From contig NC_079135.1 of the NCBI RefSeq assembly GCF_945859705.1, positions 31,731,679-31,795,678 of the forward strand: a stretch of DNA of 64,000 bases, in the 5' to 3' direction. Below, piece after piece: positions 45,738 through 57,155 of this stretch. Under the pieces are notes generated by a model. It did not search any database and had not been told where the DNA came from. It saw only the letters and a list, made by a program, of their open reading frames with translations. Position numbers and translations under genes: made by a program. This DNA comes from Episyrphus balteatus. Its lineage: Eukaryota; Arthropoda; Insecta; Diptera; Syrphidae. The first letter of the stretch is position 1. Each line of letters begins with the position of its first letter.

Positions 45738-47175
45738 GGGGAAAGGTGCGGACAGTGAGACAGTGCAAACAGTGAGACAATCCATTTTTCTCTTTTCTGA
45801 AAATAAGCACAGTAACGCTAGTTTGGGTCAAAACGTTTATTTCCCCGTCTGTGTCTTTTAATTTTCTCCCGACTTAATTAAAGCTGTCCATTTCCCTACA
45901 CCGTAAAATATCAAACAAAATCAGGTGAAAGTAGTTTTTGGAGTGTTATAAAAAGAGTGTATAACACAAAAAAATCTGGTTAGTGGAGAGACCTTTTTTT
46001 ACATATGTATGTATTATATTTATATGTTCTTTTATAAAAAAATATCATGTAATTAGAATTCCTTCTCGTTTTTTTTAATTTTATATTTTTCCGAAAAATG
46101 ACAAAAAGTAAACAGTGAGACATTATGTAAAAGCAAACAGTGAGACATAAGATTTTTAAAAAGCAAACAGTGAGACATATAGTTTAAAAAAAAATAAAAT
46201 GCACGACTGGGGTCGCACGTACTTGCTCTTGCAGCTCAAAGCACTTTTATGTTAGTCTACTTGTAGATTTTAAAAGCTGGATCTAAATTAAAAAAAAAAA
46301 ATTGATATTGGGAAAGAGCCGCCATTTAGGGCAAAATTATGTTAAATGAAAAAAATTTTTTTTTGTTATTTGACTTTTTTGAGAAAAAATAAAAATGCAG
46401 TTTTATTGCCACTGCTTTAAATATTACGTATACAAAGTTTAATCAAAATCGTTAGAGCCGTTTTTGAGAAATTCGTAATATCGTATTTTTTACGTTCTAA
46501 ACGAGATATAAAAAAACAAAAAAAAACCAACTTTCAGAATTCCATAAAAATCATCTGTACCAAATTTGAAGAAAATCAATCCACCCGTTTAGGCTGTGGA
46601 AATGTGTACAGATGGACGCACAACCGCACAGACGCACAGACGTACAGACGCACGGACGGAATTGCGAGACCCACTTTTTCGGAATTCTCCATCATCGTAA
46701 TGTTGGTTTTGATTAAAACCTCAATTTTTTTTTTCGACACGAAACCAATACTTGCCCTATAGAGCAAGTAAAAATCTATTATTTTAGAATGTTCAATATG
46801 ATTTCGAAGTGTTTTTTCTTTCGTTTTTTTTTTGGGCTTTTTGTTATTTTTATTTGAAAAAATGGGTTAAAGTAACATAAATTAATTATTTATATACTTG
46901 TCAATTACCTAATTTATTTGACGTTTTCGTAAATTTTTTGTTTCACCTAAGAATGTCTCACTGATCGCACCCCTTACAAACAGTGAGACGTTTTGACTTT
47001 TTCTACATTTAAGTCCAATGTGATGCTCTCATTCATTCTTTAACTACAAGTTTTTTGCAACATTAAGATAAAATGTGTCTTAAACTGTCTTCAAAGTTTT
47101 GTTAAGCTATCTTAAAAACATTCTAAGATATACCAATTTAAAAAAAAGGGTGTCTCACTGTCCGCACCTCTCCCC
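45738..47175. mobile_element. GTGAGAC-rich TIR element, copy 1 (with nested insertion)
   Basis: Ends GGGGAAAGGTGCGGACAGTG and the inverse of CACTGTCCGCACCTCTCCCC, bounded by TA on both sides. The word CAAACAGTGAGACA recurs at the left (near 45767, 46112, 46136, 46165), and CTCACTG words recur near the right end, as expected of repeated transposase-binding sites. The element is 1438 bp, of which about 590 bp (46180-46770) is a later insertion absent from copy 2. No transposase recognised. Confidence 0.8.
46185..46772. mobile_element. Nested element with TACTTGCTCT ends and GCACAGACG repeats
   Basis: Copy 2 at 49978-50829 gives the empty site: there GACATATAGATTTTAAAAAA continues directly to TCTATTATTTTAG (complement strand), whereas here about 590 bp intervenes. 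TACTTGCTCT (46220) and AGAGCAAGTA (46761) form a short inverted pair. The inside has a GCACAGACGCACAGACGTAC run at about 46628-46660, a feature of several fly transposon tails. Family uncertain. Confidence 0.65.
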
Positions 47176-47246
47176 TATGTATGGCACGGTTTTGAATATT
47201 TGACAAAAATAAAAGGTGTTCACAAAAAAGTGTCTTTATAAGGGTG

Positions 47247-47420
47247 AAAATACCTTTTTTTGAAATTGTGAAAAGAATATTCGAATTCCTCGGAAAATTC
47301 TAAATCAATTTTATATGTATATGATTCTCTATAAAATAGTGAGACAGAAAAAAGTTCTAGCGACATGATGACAAAGTAAACACCAAATTCGCAAAAAAGA
47401 GGTGTGCCTACAGAGGGTTA
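47247..47420 (-). repeat. Old interspersed repeat (partner at 8808-8963)
   Basis: Reads on the minus strand GCGAATTTGGTGTTTACTTT, GTCGCTAGAACTTTTTTCTG and GAGAATCATATACATATAAA, in the order of the copy at 8808-8963. The two copies are clearly diverged. Confidence 0.7.
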
Positions 47421-48404
47421 AATATACCAGAAGTAAAGCTATCACTGCGTTATTTTCTTTATGTGTATGCTTGAACAAAAAGATGTACCGAATTGTGGTG
47501 TGTAGGTCCCATCTTTTTGGAATAAAATGTCATGTTTGATTGCTCTAACATTTCCTATTTTAAAGAACGCATCACTTGACTTTAGTGCTCCTATCAGAAA
47601 TTAAAAGAAAAAAAGAATTCCTTTGATGTACTATGACAATGAGTATTATGAAAAAAACCTTTTTCTTTACAAACATTTTTATTTTATTAAAAGAAAAAAA
47701 TTATTTCTAACAGACATAAACAATATGCATGCATTCTTGATAAATTAAATCCTTAAATATGTCTTTTTCATACTCTATTCAGATTGATTAAATTTTTGCT
47801 TAAAAAATTCATTCTTCTACGGTGAAGTAAAGAAGAAAATTTAAATTCATTTTTGTTGTAAATCACTGTATTTTTGTATTTAATATAATTTCAGGAATTC
47901 ATATAACTCAAGTGGTTTGAAAATAAAGCTGTTCTGTACCAAGCTCTCTTGAATCGTTATTGCATTCTTCTTTCATTTCAAGCAGTGGGCGATGTTGAAA
48001 AAATTGAAAAAAGCATTACATGAATGATTTAAGCTGGAGAAGTAGTTATACACTAACAATTAAAAATAATTATTAAGATAAAGACTGTGTTAAACTTCAC
48101 AAACTATCTTTCAAGTACCTATTTCTAACTTTTTAAATGGAAACTGCATGTCAAAAAAGAGTTCAAAAATTATGTCACGATAAAAAAATGGGCTTACGAA
48201 ACTCCCAAAATTCTAAAAAATTCTGGCATAATGTACAAGAGTTAGGAGTGCGTTTTACAAGTACCTGTTTAGATTGCTCTTGAAACTGAAATTTTAGCTT
48301 TGCATACAAAAAATAAGCGTTAGACACTGTCAACAGGCAAGCTTTAAACTATAAACTGGAATTACTTGGAGACTTGGAGTATCTAAAAAGTTCTTTTGGG
48401 TATT

Positions 48405-48590
48405 CGATAAATTAATATATTCTTCAAGTATACAACGGTGTGGGAGGGATCCAAGCTATCTGAATAGTTTGTTAAGTCTGAAGGGGTCCTACAGGGTTCC
48501 ATTTTAAGCCCTATACTCTTTGCCTTCGCAATATACATTGATTCCAGATTTGACATTTTTCCTGGTGGCCTTAGCTTCGTAAATAATAAC
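48405..48590 (+). pseudogene. Non-LTR retrotransposon reverse transcriptase fragment
   Basis: The plus strand from about 48475 reads EGVLQGSILSPILFAFAIYI, the conserved (G)VxQGSxLSPxLF block (motif B region) of LINE reverse transcriptases. Before it, in the same frame, is GSKLSE, then a stop (TAG) and FVKS. Farther upstream the similarity shifts frame (IYSSS near 48415). Only about 60 codons of the domain survive, with a stop and a frameshift, so the piece is dead. Jockey- or CR1-like clade is possible but not resolved. Confidence 0.8.
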
Positions 48591-49977
48591 ATAAAGGTTG
48601 CTTAAAGATAACCCTTTTACTTACAACAAACAAAGACTACAAACGCAGACTACTTGCCAATATTATCAAAAAGAATTCGCTAATATTCTGAGTTTGTTGT
48701 CTGTGGCAAAACAATGTTCCTTTAAATTATTAAATATTGTACTACAGTTTAGATTTTTTTTGTGCATGGTCCTCTTCAGTTTTTAGCCCTTCATGTAGCC
48801 AATCATATGCATGTATATAGTTGGAAGAATCTGTAATGTAATTCAGGTAATTTGCAATTTGTATCCCCTATATCAAAGTGGTAATACTTTTTGAATTCCT
48901 TCAAATTCAGGCTCAAATTAAGAAATATAAATACCTACCTACATTTGTTAAATTGTTAGCATTGTGTCTTAATACGTGAAACAAAAATTAATTTTCTAAG
49001 GAAAAAATTTCAACCTATGGGGTTTTCTATTGCATTCGACTGGTATAAAAGCTTTTACATGATGATTGGATTTTATGGTACAATAGGGAGTCCTTTTCAA
49101 GTTTTCAAAAGAAATTTAAAGAAATTCAAACATAAGTTTTGTATATTTTGTTTACAAAAGAAACATTCCCCAGGCGGCTATAAATGTATAAAGAAAGGGA
49201 AAAGGTTTGACGTGAACCAAGAATATAAATAAAGTAAAATTTCCTTGCAAGAAAAAAAATATTGATTTCAAGAAGATTAACTTTTTTTTAATTCCACAAT
49301 TTATTTCAGCAGATTCGGAGGTACAATTTGAATATTTTGACTCTTATTTTTAATAAAAATTGAATAAAAACCATACAAAATTAATTTTTGTATTAAAAAT
49401 AAAAAAAAATCAATTGAAGACCTTTGCATACCCTTCTTTAACTTCTTGTGTAACTCTAAAAAATCGATTGAATACATTTAGCATCTTACAGAAAATAAAA
49501 CTCATAAGGTTCGGTCATAAACTCAGTAAAGTTCTAATTGTGTATTCAAGTATTAATATTGCTTATAATTCGACGATACAACTTCAATTGCCAAATTCAT
49601 AACTGAATTTCTGCTTCTGACAATGAGGAGAACGAAGTTATAAAGCTGATTTTATTTGACATACAGGTGAAGGTGATGACTATAAACAATAACGTAAACA
49701 TTTTGCCCAACACATTAAATTACTTGGAAAATTCAATTCATTTGGCACATACCTTCCGCTTGTATACGTACTAACCATTCAGCTACTGTTTACCTTTTAT
49801 CTGTACGGAAGACTCAAAACATGAATTGTTGTTACATTTAATAAAGATTCAATATTTTCCAAATGAGATATTTTTCACTAGTTCAACATTTTATAAAATA
49901 ATGTTGAATTGATTTTGTGTATAAATTTTGTAGAATTTTTCTCTCTATTGATTGGTTACAGGATACCAAAATATGTA

Positions 49978-50829
49978 GGGGAGAGTGGCGGACAGTGAGA
50001 CACCCTTTTTTTAAATTGGTATATCTTAGAATGTTTTCGAGATAGCTTAACGAAACTTTGAAGTTAGTTTAAGACATATTTTATCTTAATGTTGCAAAAA
50101 AACTTATAGTTAAAGAATGAATGAGGGCATCATATTGGACTAAAATGTAGAAAAAGTCAAAACGTCTCACTGTTTGAAAGGGGTGCGATCAGTGAGACAT
50201 TCTTAGGTGAAAAAAAAAATAACGAAAACGTCAAATAATTAGGTAATTGACAAGTATATACTTAATTAATTTATGTTACTTTAACCCATTTATTCAAAAA
50301 AAAAAAACAAAAAGCCAAAAAAAAATGAAAGAAAAAACAATACGAAATCATTTTGAAGTCATGCTAAAATAATAGATTTTTTTAAAATCTATATGTCTCA
50401 CTGTTTGCTTTTTAAAAAACCTATGTCTCACTGTTTGCTTTTTAATAATGTCTCACTGTTTACTTTTTGTCATTTTTCGGAAAAATATAAAATTACAAAA
50501 AACGAGAAGGAATTCTAATTCAATGATATTTTTTTATGAAAGAACATATAAATATAATACATATGTAAAAAAAGTTCTGTCCACTAACCAGATTTTTTTG
50601 TGTTATACACTCTTTTTATAACACTCCAAAAACTACTTTCACCTGATTTTGTGTGATATTTTACGGCGGGGGAAAATGGACAGCTTTAATTAAGTCGGGA
50701 CAAAATTAAAAGACGCAGACGGGGAAATAAACGTTTTGACCCAAACTAGCGTTACTGTGCTTATTTTCAGAAAAGAGAAAAATGGATTGTCTCACTGTTT
50801 GCACCGTCTCACTGTCCGCCACTCTCCCC
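49978..50829. mobile_element. GTGAGAC-rich TIR element, copy 2
   Basis: 852 bp bounded by TA. Starts GGGGAGAGTGGCGGACAGTG and ends CACTGTCCGCCACTCTCCCC, exact inverses over at least 20 bp. It matches 45738-47175 in inverted orientation, apart from that copy's nested insertion. TGTCTCACTGTTTGC words recur near 50395-50460. The outside flanks ATATGTA and TACATAT are themselves mirror images. No coding frame. Confidence 0.85.
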
Positions 50830-51749
50830 TACATATGTTTTCATTTGAATTTAAATTCATAAATAAATTAGAAAGGGAAGGTCTTTTGGAATATTCATAG
50901 ACTACTTTAGAAATACCTATGTTTTACCCTTGAAGGACATATTCATTCAACCAAGTTATGATGTGTGCTCAGAATCAAATTGTTTATAGTATATATTAGA
51001 TGAGATTTCGTTAAAGGTTTTCGTCTAAGACTGAAGGGTAAAAGCTATTTATATAATTTTATTTTAAACAACAACTACGGTGATGGAGGATGGTGGGCGG
51101 TTTAGGTGGATGCCAGTAGTTATTTATAAATATAAATGTATGAGGACTTTGATTTAACAAATGTGTGGGTATGTGCCAAGCAATTAACAAATAAATAATA
51201 TGTATGTGAATCAAGTTCAATAATATTTTACTTTCAATGTAGGTATGTACTGTACGTAAAAGTCCAAGAAAGCTTCGGTATAAGACTTATATTAGTTCTT
51301 GTAAAAAATCTTAAAATGCTCCTGGGAAAAGGATTAACTCCTCCTCCTTCCTCTGAGGTTAGATTGTATGTTTTGAGCCAAGGAAGTTATAACTTATAAT
51401 ACTTAACAGGTTCTCGAGTCTCGATAAATGAAAGGAAAGGAAATGAAATGAGAAAATAAAGAAACTTCGGTTTTCTAAAGGTAATACCTAGTAATTCTTC
51501 GTTGAATTTTATATTAATTTAACAGGCGTATATAGATTAAAAGAAACACGCAGGATTTTTTCAAAGAGGGGAAAAAAAAACAAATTAACCCCGACTCAAG
51601 GCCAGGTTAGGGCAAACTTTGAAATCGAAAAAAAAAAATTTAAAGGAAACCTGTTGTTTTTGTAAAAGTTCGTAAAAGAAAAAAATATTCGTGAAATAAT
51701 TTGACCCAAAAGCCACGGTAAGACAAGTGACCTCTTTTGTCCCCTCTTG
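50830..51749. other. Unassigned AT-rich DNA
   Basis: No gene, repeat pair or element end recognised between the GTGAGAC element and the hAT element. Confidence 0.5.
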
Positions 51750-52661
51750 TTTGTGCCCAGAGTTGGGGAGTAATCATTACTTTTGTAATTAATTACTAAT
51801 TAATTACAATGCAATTACTCTACTAGTAATTGCATTGTAATCGAATTACTTTCCCATTACAAAGGAAATGAAATTCGAAATGCAATTACAATTAAATTAC
51901 CGTGTAATTTTATTGTAATTAAAAAGATGAAATTACAAAGGTAATTAAAAATGGTAATTTTTATGTAATTATATTTTAAAAACAAAATAAAACCAAAATC
52001 TAAACCTGCAACATTTCAAAGAAAAACTATGCCACATGTAAAGGGTGGACCTACAAAAATGGGAGTTGTACCCAAATGTAGGTTAGAGTCCCCGCTACCT
52101 TTGGGCATCAAAAATTTTTTATTCATTTTTATTCAAAATTCCCAGATATAGCCGTTGGAAGTTGGGGGCATGAAAAAGCTTCTGGGAGCTGAACGCTTTG
52201 ACCTAGAGACATGGGGGTGGTGCCATATGAAAGGTTATATTCTCAGCTACCCGATAGTGGTATAATCCGGTTTTTCGATTTTTTTCAAAATTCCGAGAAA
52301 TTTGCTTTTGAAAGTTGGGGTAAATTTTTTTTCGAAAAATCCCCGAACCTTTGAACGCTCCTCGAAGCTAAACCGTTTGAGAGTAACTTTTGGAAGTGAT
52401 GCCAAATGATAGCCTGTGTCATGGGCCTACGCTTTGCGCATTGTCAGATTTTTAAAAAATCATCTTCCATGTTAAACCGCCACAGCATGCCTATTTTTTC
52501 AGAATCGGGCTTATTTTTTTTTTACTTTTAAGTTCTTTCGGTTTGAGAACGCGTGGACCTACAGGGATGGGAGTTATACCCAAATGTAGACTAGAGTCCC
52601 CGCTACCTTTGGGCATCAAAACATTTTTTTAATTTTTTTTTCAAAATTCCGAGATTTAGCC

Positions 52662-52848
52662 GTATGTGGCATGTTGCAAGTTGCATGTGGCAAGTTGCAT
52701 GTGACATGTGGCAAGTTTCATGTAGCAAGTTGCATGTGGCAAGTTGCATGTGGCAAGTTTCATGTCGCAAGTTGCATGTGACAAGTTGCATGTGGCTAGT
52801 TGCATGTGGCAAGTTTCATGTAGCAAGTGGCATGTAGCAAGTTGCAAA
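52662..52848. repeat. 14-bp tandem repeat inside the hAT element
   Basis: About 13 units of GCATGTGGCAAGTT with variants (TTTCATGTAGCAAG and others). It keeps open frames on both strands (up to 100 codons minus, 65 plus), which should not be taken as genes. It lies directly before the transposase remnant. Confidence 0.85.
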
Positions 52849-52860
52849 GTCATTGTTCCT

Positions 52861-53001
52861 AAAGTACAACACAATAATTCAATCGTCGCTCCCATTGAAA
52901 GGCTTTTTTCATTTGCGGGCATAATAAATGCGCCGCGGTGAAATAAGTTATCGGACACAAACTTTGAAAAGTTTGTTTTGCTTAAAGCAATAATAAATTA
53001 C
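52861..53001 (+). pseudogene. hAT transposase C-terminal (dimerisation) fragment
   Basis: The plus strand reads NSIVAPIERLFSFAGIINAP, then R, a TGA stop, and NKLSDTNFEKFVLLK. This is the hAT family C-terminal dimerisation region, with the expected pattern of xAPxERxFSxAG then R..LS..N.E..V.L. The stop replaces what is probably an arginine codon. The rest of the transposase is missing, so the element cannot move itself. Confidence 0.88.
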
Positions 53002-53494
53002 CAGTAATTTTATTTTAATTTTTCGTGTAATATGATAATATCTCTGTTTTATTATTCTCGTGATCCAGGTCAAATCATATTGTTTTCATTTCCCTTACAA
53101 AAAAAAAGCAGGATCTTGCCTTGTTATTGTAAAGCTAACAAATAAAATGATCTGATCTGGATCACGGGAATAATAAAACACTGCTAATATTAATTAATTT
53201 ATTAAATGATTTTGTTTCGTTTGAATAAAATAAAATGTTTAATTAAATTTAAAAATTAATTTCAGAGTTTCAATTACAATATAATTACTTTCAAATTCCA
53301 AAATATTTAATTACAATGCAATTACTTTTGTAATTTCATAATGTAATTACAATAAAATTACACGGTAATTTAATTGTAATTGCATTTCGAATTACATTTC
53401 CATTGTAATGGGAAAGTAATTCGATTACAAAACAATTACCCTGTAATTACATGTAATGTAATTAACGATTCGATTACCCAACTCTGTTTGTGCC

Positions 53495-54552
53495 TATGCT
53501 TAGAGTCGATATTTTTTCCAAACTTAGGTTCTTAGATAATTTCAAAATTATTGCTATCAAGGGCAGAGGCGTACGTATACCATTGGGGCAGCCGAGGTAG
53601 TGCCCCAACGAGTACCAGGACCCGACGAGAAATTATGTAGTGAAGATGAAGAATCCTGTTTATACAAATAAAATATACATCTTGTATGTATCTCAGCAAT
53701 CACAAACTCTTATGTTTTATATATAGGTAATAACAATAAGGCTTAAAGAGACCTTTCTTCTGATATCTCACTCAATGGCTTTGGAGGAAAATTTTCAAAA
53801 TGCATTTTTCTCACAAGGGGTACCCCTTGAATTTTTTCAAAAAAATGAAAAAAAAATATTAATTCTTAATTTTTGGACCTAAATGCATAGTCCTGTTGAC
53901 TGTAAACTCATATCCGTGAACTAAAACTAGTGTCGAGACTTTGGTACGCAGATATTTGCTTCCAAAACATAGAAAACGAAATATTCAAATGCAAAAAAAC
54001 ATATCAACCAGGACGCTGTTTCTCGACAAGCTACATCAACTACAGCTACATTTACTACGTGGTCGGAATAATTAAAAACTACTTAAATTTTATCCATGAC
54101 GTCCGATGAGACGGAGATATTGAATTTTAAGTCCGTTTATGTAGCTAACGTAGTTTATGTAGCTCGACGAGAAATAGAAATCTCCAAAAAACTTTTGATT
54201 GATGAGATTTTCATTTGAACTCATATCTCCCGAGTTCTGGGTCTCTACATGATGATTTCTGAGGGAAAAGCTGCTTGAAAATACTTCCTTTTCTCCCTGT
54301 TTCGTGGCAAGATTGCTTTCAATTTTTCGAAGAGGTTACATTCCGTAAAAATCCCTCAGCGAGGTGTTTGAATTTTTTTTTTTTCATAAAACGTTGTGAT
54401 GTTATTTCACTAGATTTTTTGATCGCCTTGAGATGCAGACTCCAAGGTATGCGGTGTTCTGCAAAATTTTCTTGTCCGTCCCTTTCCTTGTCGATAATAT
54501 TTCTTCAGTGGCTTCAAGAAATAAATACCTAGATGAAAAGGACATATAATTC
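53495..54552. other. Transposon-derived DNA with an inverted repeat
   Basis: GAGGCGTACG and GGGGCAG words at 53575-53610 resemble the unique arms of the giant element (12905-12975), which suggests a shared ancestral repeat. At 54022-54178, TTTCTCGACAAGCTACATCA is mirrored by TATGTAGCTCGACGAGAAA with a centre of about 115 bp. No gene seen. Confidence 0.45.
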
Positions 54553-54830
54553 ATGGACACAAGATCAGATTTAGAAGCAAGCACTTCACGTTTGATGACC
54601 AATGTTATTGAAAAAGCTCTAGAAGAAAAATAAAATTGTAAGGCATTGGTTTTGGATGTGTTACAAGCTTTCGACTGCCGGCAATTGAAATTAAGATGTC
54701 TGTAGCTTTATTCTTAAAGAATATCTAGACACGTTAATGAGTATTCACAACAATTGCGGCTGAGGTACCACAAGCTAGTCTCATTGGTCCAATTTTTATA
54801 CTTTTTTGCTTAACCTAAAACAAAATAAAC
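54553..54830 (+). pseudogene. Jockey-like LINE reverse transcriptase fragment
   Basis: Three conserved blocks occur in order with frameshifts: RFRSKHFT (54565), RLMTNVIEKALEEK (54590), then, after a stop, ALVLDVLQAFDC (motif A, with the FD pair, 54640) and, in another frame, AEVPQASLIGPIFI (motif B, 54760). Jockey-type reverse transcriptases have GFRxxHST, VIExALexK, ALFLDVxxAFD and AGVPQGSVLGP in this order and spacing. Motif A keeps its FD; motif B has lost the glycine of QGS. A decayed, non-functional remnant. Confidence 0.85.
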
Positions 54831-55405
54831 TTATAGTAGCTAAGTTTGCTGTCAGTCGAAGATATTCTTGACGAAACAAATTAAGAACTAAACCTTTCTG
54901 TTTGGTGCAGTGAAACGGTTGAAAATCATGTAATTAGCACGTAGGTATAGGTATATCCATCGAAAGTTACCAGTACCACGTAATACTTATCTTTGTAAAA
55001 GACAAATTGTTCGATAAATTGCATATTTATTAGTTGCATGTTGTAATCGAATTTTATGGTTCTCATAGAACCTTTTAAAGTTTTTAACACCTTTCCTCTA
55101 GGTCCATTTATAGGATCTAATTTCAAAATTCAACATAATTAAAATCCTGAGAAATTTAATTAAAAAATGTCATTCTAAAAGAAAACACTTATATAATAAT
55201 AATAATTGTTTATTAACAGTTCCACAAGAACTACTCAATTTCTCTGCGAACAAAGAAAAAAATAATTAAGTTTCATAACACTGAAAAGGTATCATTCGTA
55301 CTTAAGCAAAGTCCTACCCCTGATGATGCTTTGTACAGTGCTTATGCATAGAGTCTCCTCAGGAAGTGGATAGTTATAGATAATTCAATAGTTTTTTTTT
55401 TCTCC

Positions 55406-55694
55406 TCACTTGACTGGCTTAAAGTTGTAACACTGACATTGACAGCTTGCAGCACTAGCAGCGGTGTCCCAAGATAAATAACCTTCCTCTTTGCATTCTT
55501 TATATTCAGAAATGCATTCATTGACATTGAAACGTCCTTGTATCCTGTGTGGGGCTCAGTATAACAGAAACAGTAGCGTAGAGAGCAATCAACAAGTTGC
55601 CAAGTAACGACATCCTCAGCTATAAACACAGTGAAAGATAACTTTTTTACCTTTGATAACCTTGGATATAGGTATCCATAGGATACGAATCACA
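55406..55694 (-). CDS. Candidate nested gene: two exons for a six-cysteine C-terminus
   Basis: Minus strand. Exon a is 55694-55651 (44 nt), after the acceptor CTGCCTACAG and a preceding stretch of about 95 nt with no AG. Exon b is 55544-55406 (139 nt) after CCCACACAG. The 106-nt intron between them has a GTAAAA donor. The junction restores frame exactly (AG|G, Arg), giving 60 residues to a TGA: CDSYPMDTYIQG at the start, NECISEYKEC in the middle, SCQCQCYNFKPVK at the end, cysteines at 1, 25, 32, 49, 51 and 53. The even cysteine count and small size suggest a secreted peptide. AATAAA follows 190 nt after the stop (55214-55209, minus). The first exon with a signal peptide was not found, and no family is recognised. 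Coding status is inference. Confidence 0.35.
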
Positions 55695-56907
55695 CTGTAG
55701 GCAGATACAACGTGTATAGCAAGCATAGATAGATAAAAGCCAGGCAGGCAGGTATTTTGAGATGGACAAACAACAAGAGGGAGATATACAATGTTGTTTT
55801 TTTTTTTTTTGTTCTTTATCCGAGAAAATATGTCCTTCAAATTCAAGCCTCGCAGAAAGGATAAAACCTACCTCAATCAATTTATAAAATACATATTTCA
55901 AAAGCTTTGGCTTCCGCGTCGTTGTTCGGTATATAAGTCGGTGGCGTCCTCGTGGATCTGTGGTTCTTTGTGCGGGTATCATCCACTGGCGAAGTTTTAA
56001 TGACCATTGATGATTGTGATGGATTGACGTTCGGCTTAAATGTTATCCTACGTGAGAAGTGCAACGCTTTGTGTTAAGGTAGTGAAATTGGAGTTATGGC
56101 TGAATTAAAGGGATTTCTTACAGCTCACTCACTAATTGGGCGAGTATCTTTTTTTTTAAATTTTTTTGTTTGTTTTATTTTCATGTTCACAGAATTTATG
56201 ACCCAGTCGGCTTCGGTTGACTGTTTCAGAAGGGCAGTCTGAATAGTCTACCTACATGTAAATTTAATATCAGATAGGTTAACCAGAATGATTGAATAGC
56301 GTTTGTTTGGCTGAAATCAATATATGACGGCCAAAAAAATACGACATACTGTAGATGAAAATAGAACTAAAAATAAATCTTCGTTATAGCAGTAAAAATC
56401 AATAAATACATATAATCGTATCCACAACACATGTTGTTAAGTTTTTCTACCGAAATTTAATAAACTGCGTAAAATGTATTCCTTTTATATGTGAAGCAGT
56501 CAGATTAAAACTGTCAGAAATGACCATTATTATGTTTTTTTTTTTTATAAATTTATAAAATATATATATATTTAATAACGAATGTAGTTTTGTTAATCAG
56601 CAATTAAATGATCATATATTGTCACTTATGAAAACACAATGGCTAAAATATGACAAAATCAAACGTTGTAAAGTGCTAAAAAAACCCAAAATGAAAGACT
56701 AATTCGATTTTTGGGCGTTGATTTCATGTCCTAAAATTTATAGTGATGTTTCTTTCAGACCAAATAAATGGTTTTTTTTGTTGATAAATATGGCTTGTTA
56801 ACAAAATGAACAAAATTCGACCTAGAAAACTGCCTCCTAGTACCCCATTTTTTCTTTAAAGTCTGAATACTCATTTCCAAGTCTTATTCGAAAAATTCTG
56901 AACTCTG

Positions 56908-57155
56908 TTCGGAGAAAAATATACCTACCACCTAAAATTAAGTAAATTTCTGCATGGTTTTTAGCCAAGATGACTTCCGTCTTAAATTAAGCATAAATCC
57001 ACTTAATTTAAGATAAAAATCTTCCTATTATCATAAAAATAACAAGATTTTAATCTTAAATTAAGTTGATTTCCGCTTAATTTTAGACGGAAGTTATCTT
57101 GGCTAAAACCCATTCAAAAATCCGCTTAATTTTAAGTGGTCTTTTTTTCAGTGTA
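56908..57155. mobile_element. MITE rich in mirrored CTTAATTTTAAG words
   Basis: The inner arms GCCAAGATGACTTCCGTCTT and AGACGGAAGTTATCTTGGC are inverted. The outer ends (ACCTAAAATTAAGTAAATTT and the inverse of CCGCTTAATTTTAAGTGG) also pair. Related to the element at 30180-30474 by the AAAAAGACCACTTAAAA end. About 248 bp. Confidence 0.65.

Larger units (their letters stand above)
51758..53486. mobile_element. hAT-superfamily transposon, internally decayed
   Basis: 1729 bp. It starts CAGAGTTGGGGAGTAATC and ends GATTACCCAACTCTG. TTTGTGCC is repeated exactly at both flanks (51750-51757 and 53487-53494), the 8-bp target duplication of hAT elements. The long inverted arms are made of TAATTACAATGCAATTAC-like words (51780-51960 against 53260-53470). 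The interior holds a broken piece of transposase (52861-53001) and a 14-bp tandem repeat. The intact duplication suggests the insertion is not very old. Confidence 0.92.

Noticed and set aside
55521..55613. ATG frame MSLLGNLLIALYATVSVI on the minus strand as a signal peptide
   Set aside because: The frame ends at TGA before the cysteine-rich part and lies in the pyrimidine-rich end of the proposed intron, which gives hydrophobic codons by chance.
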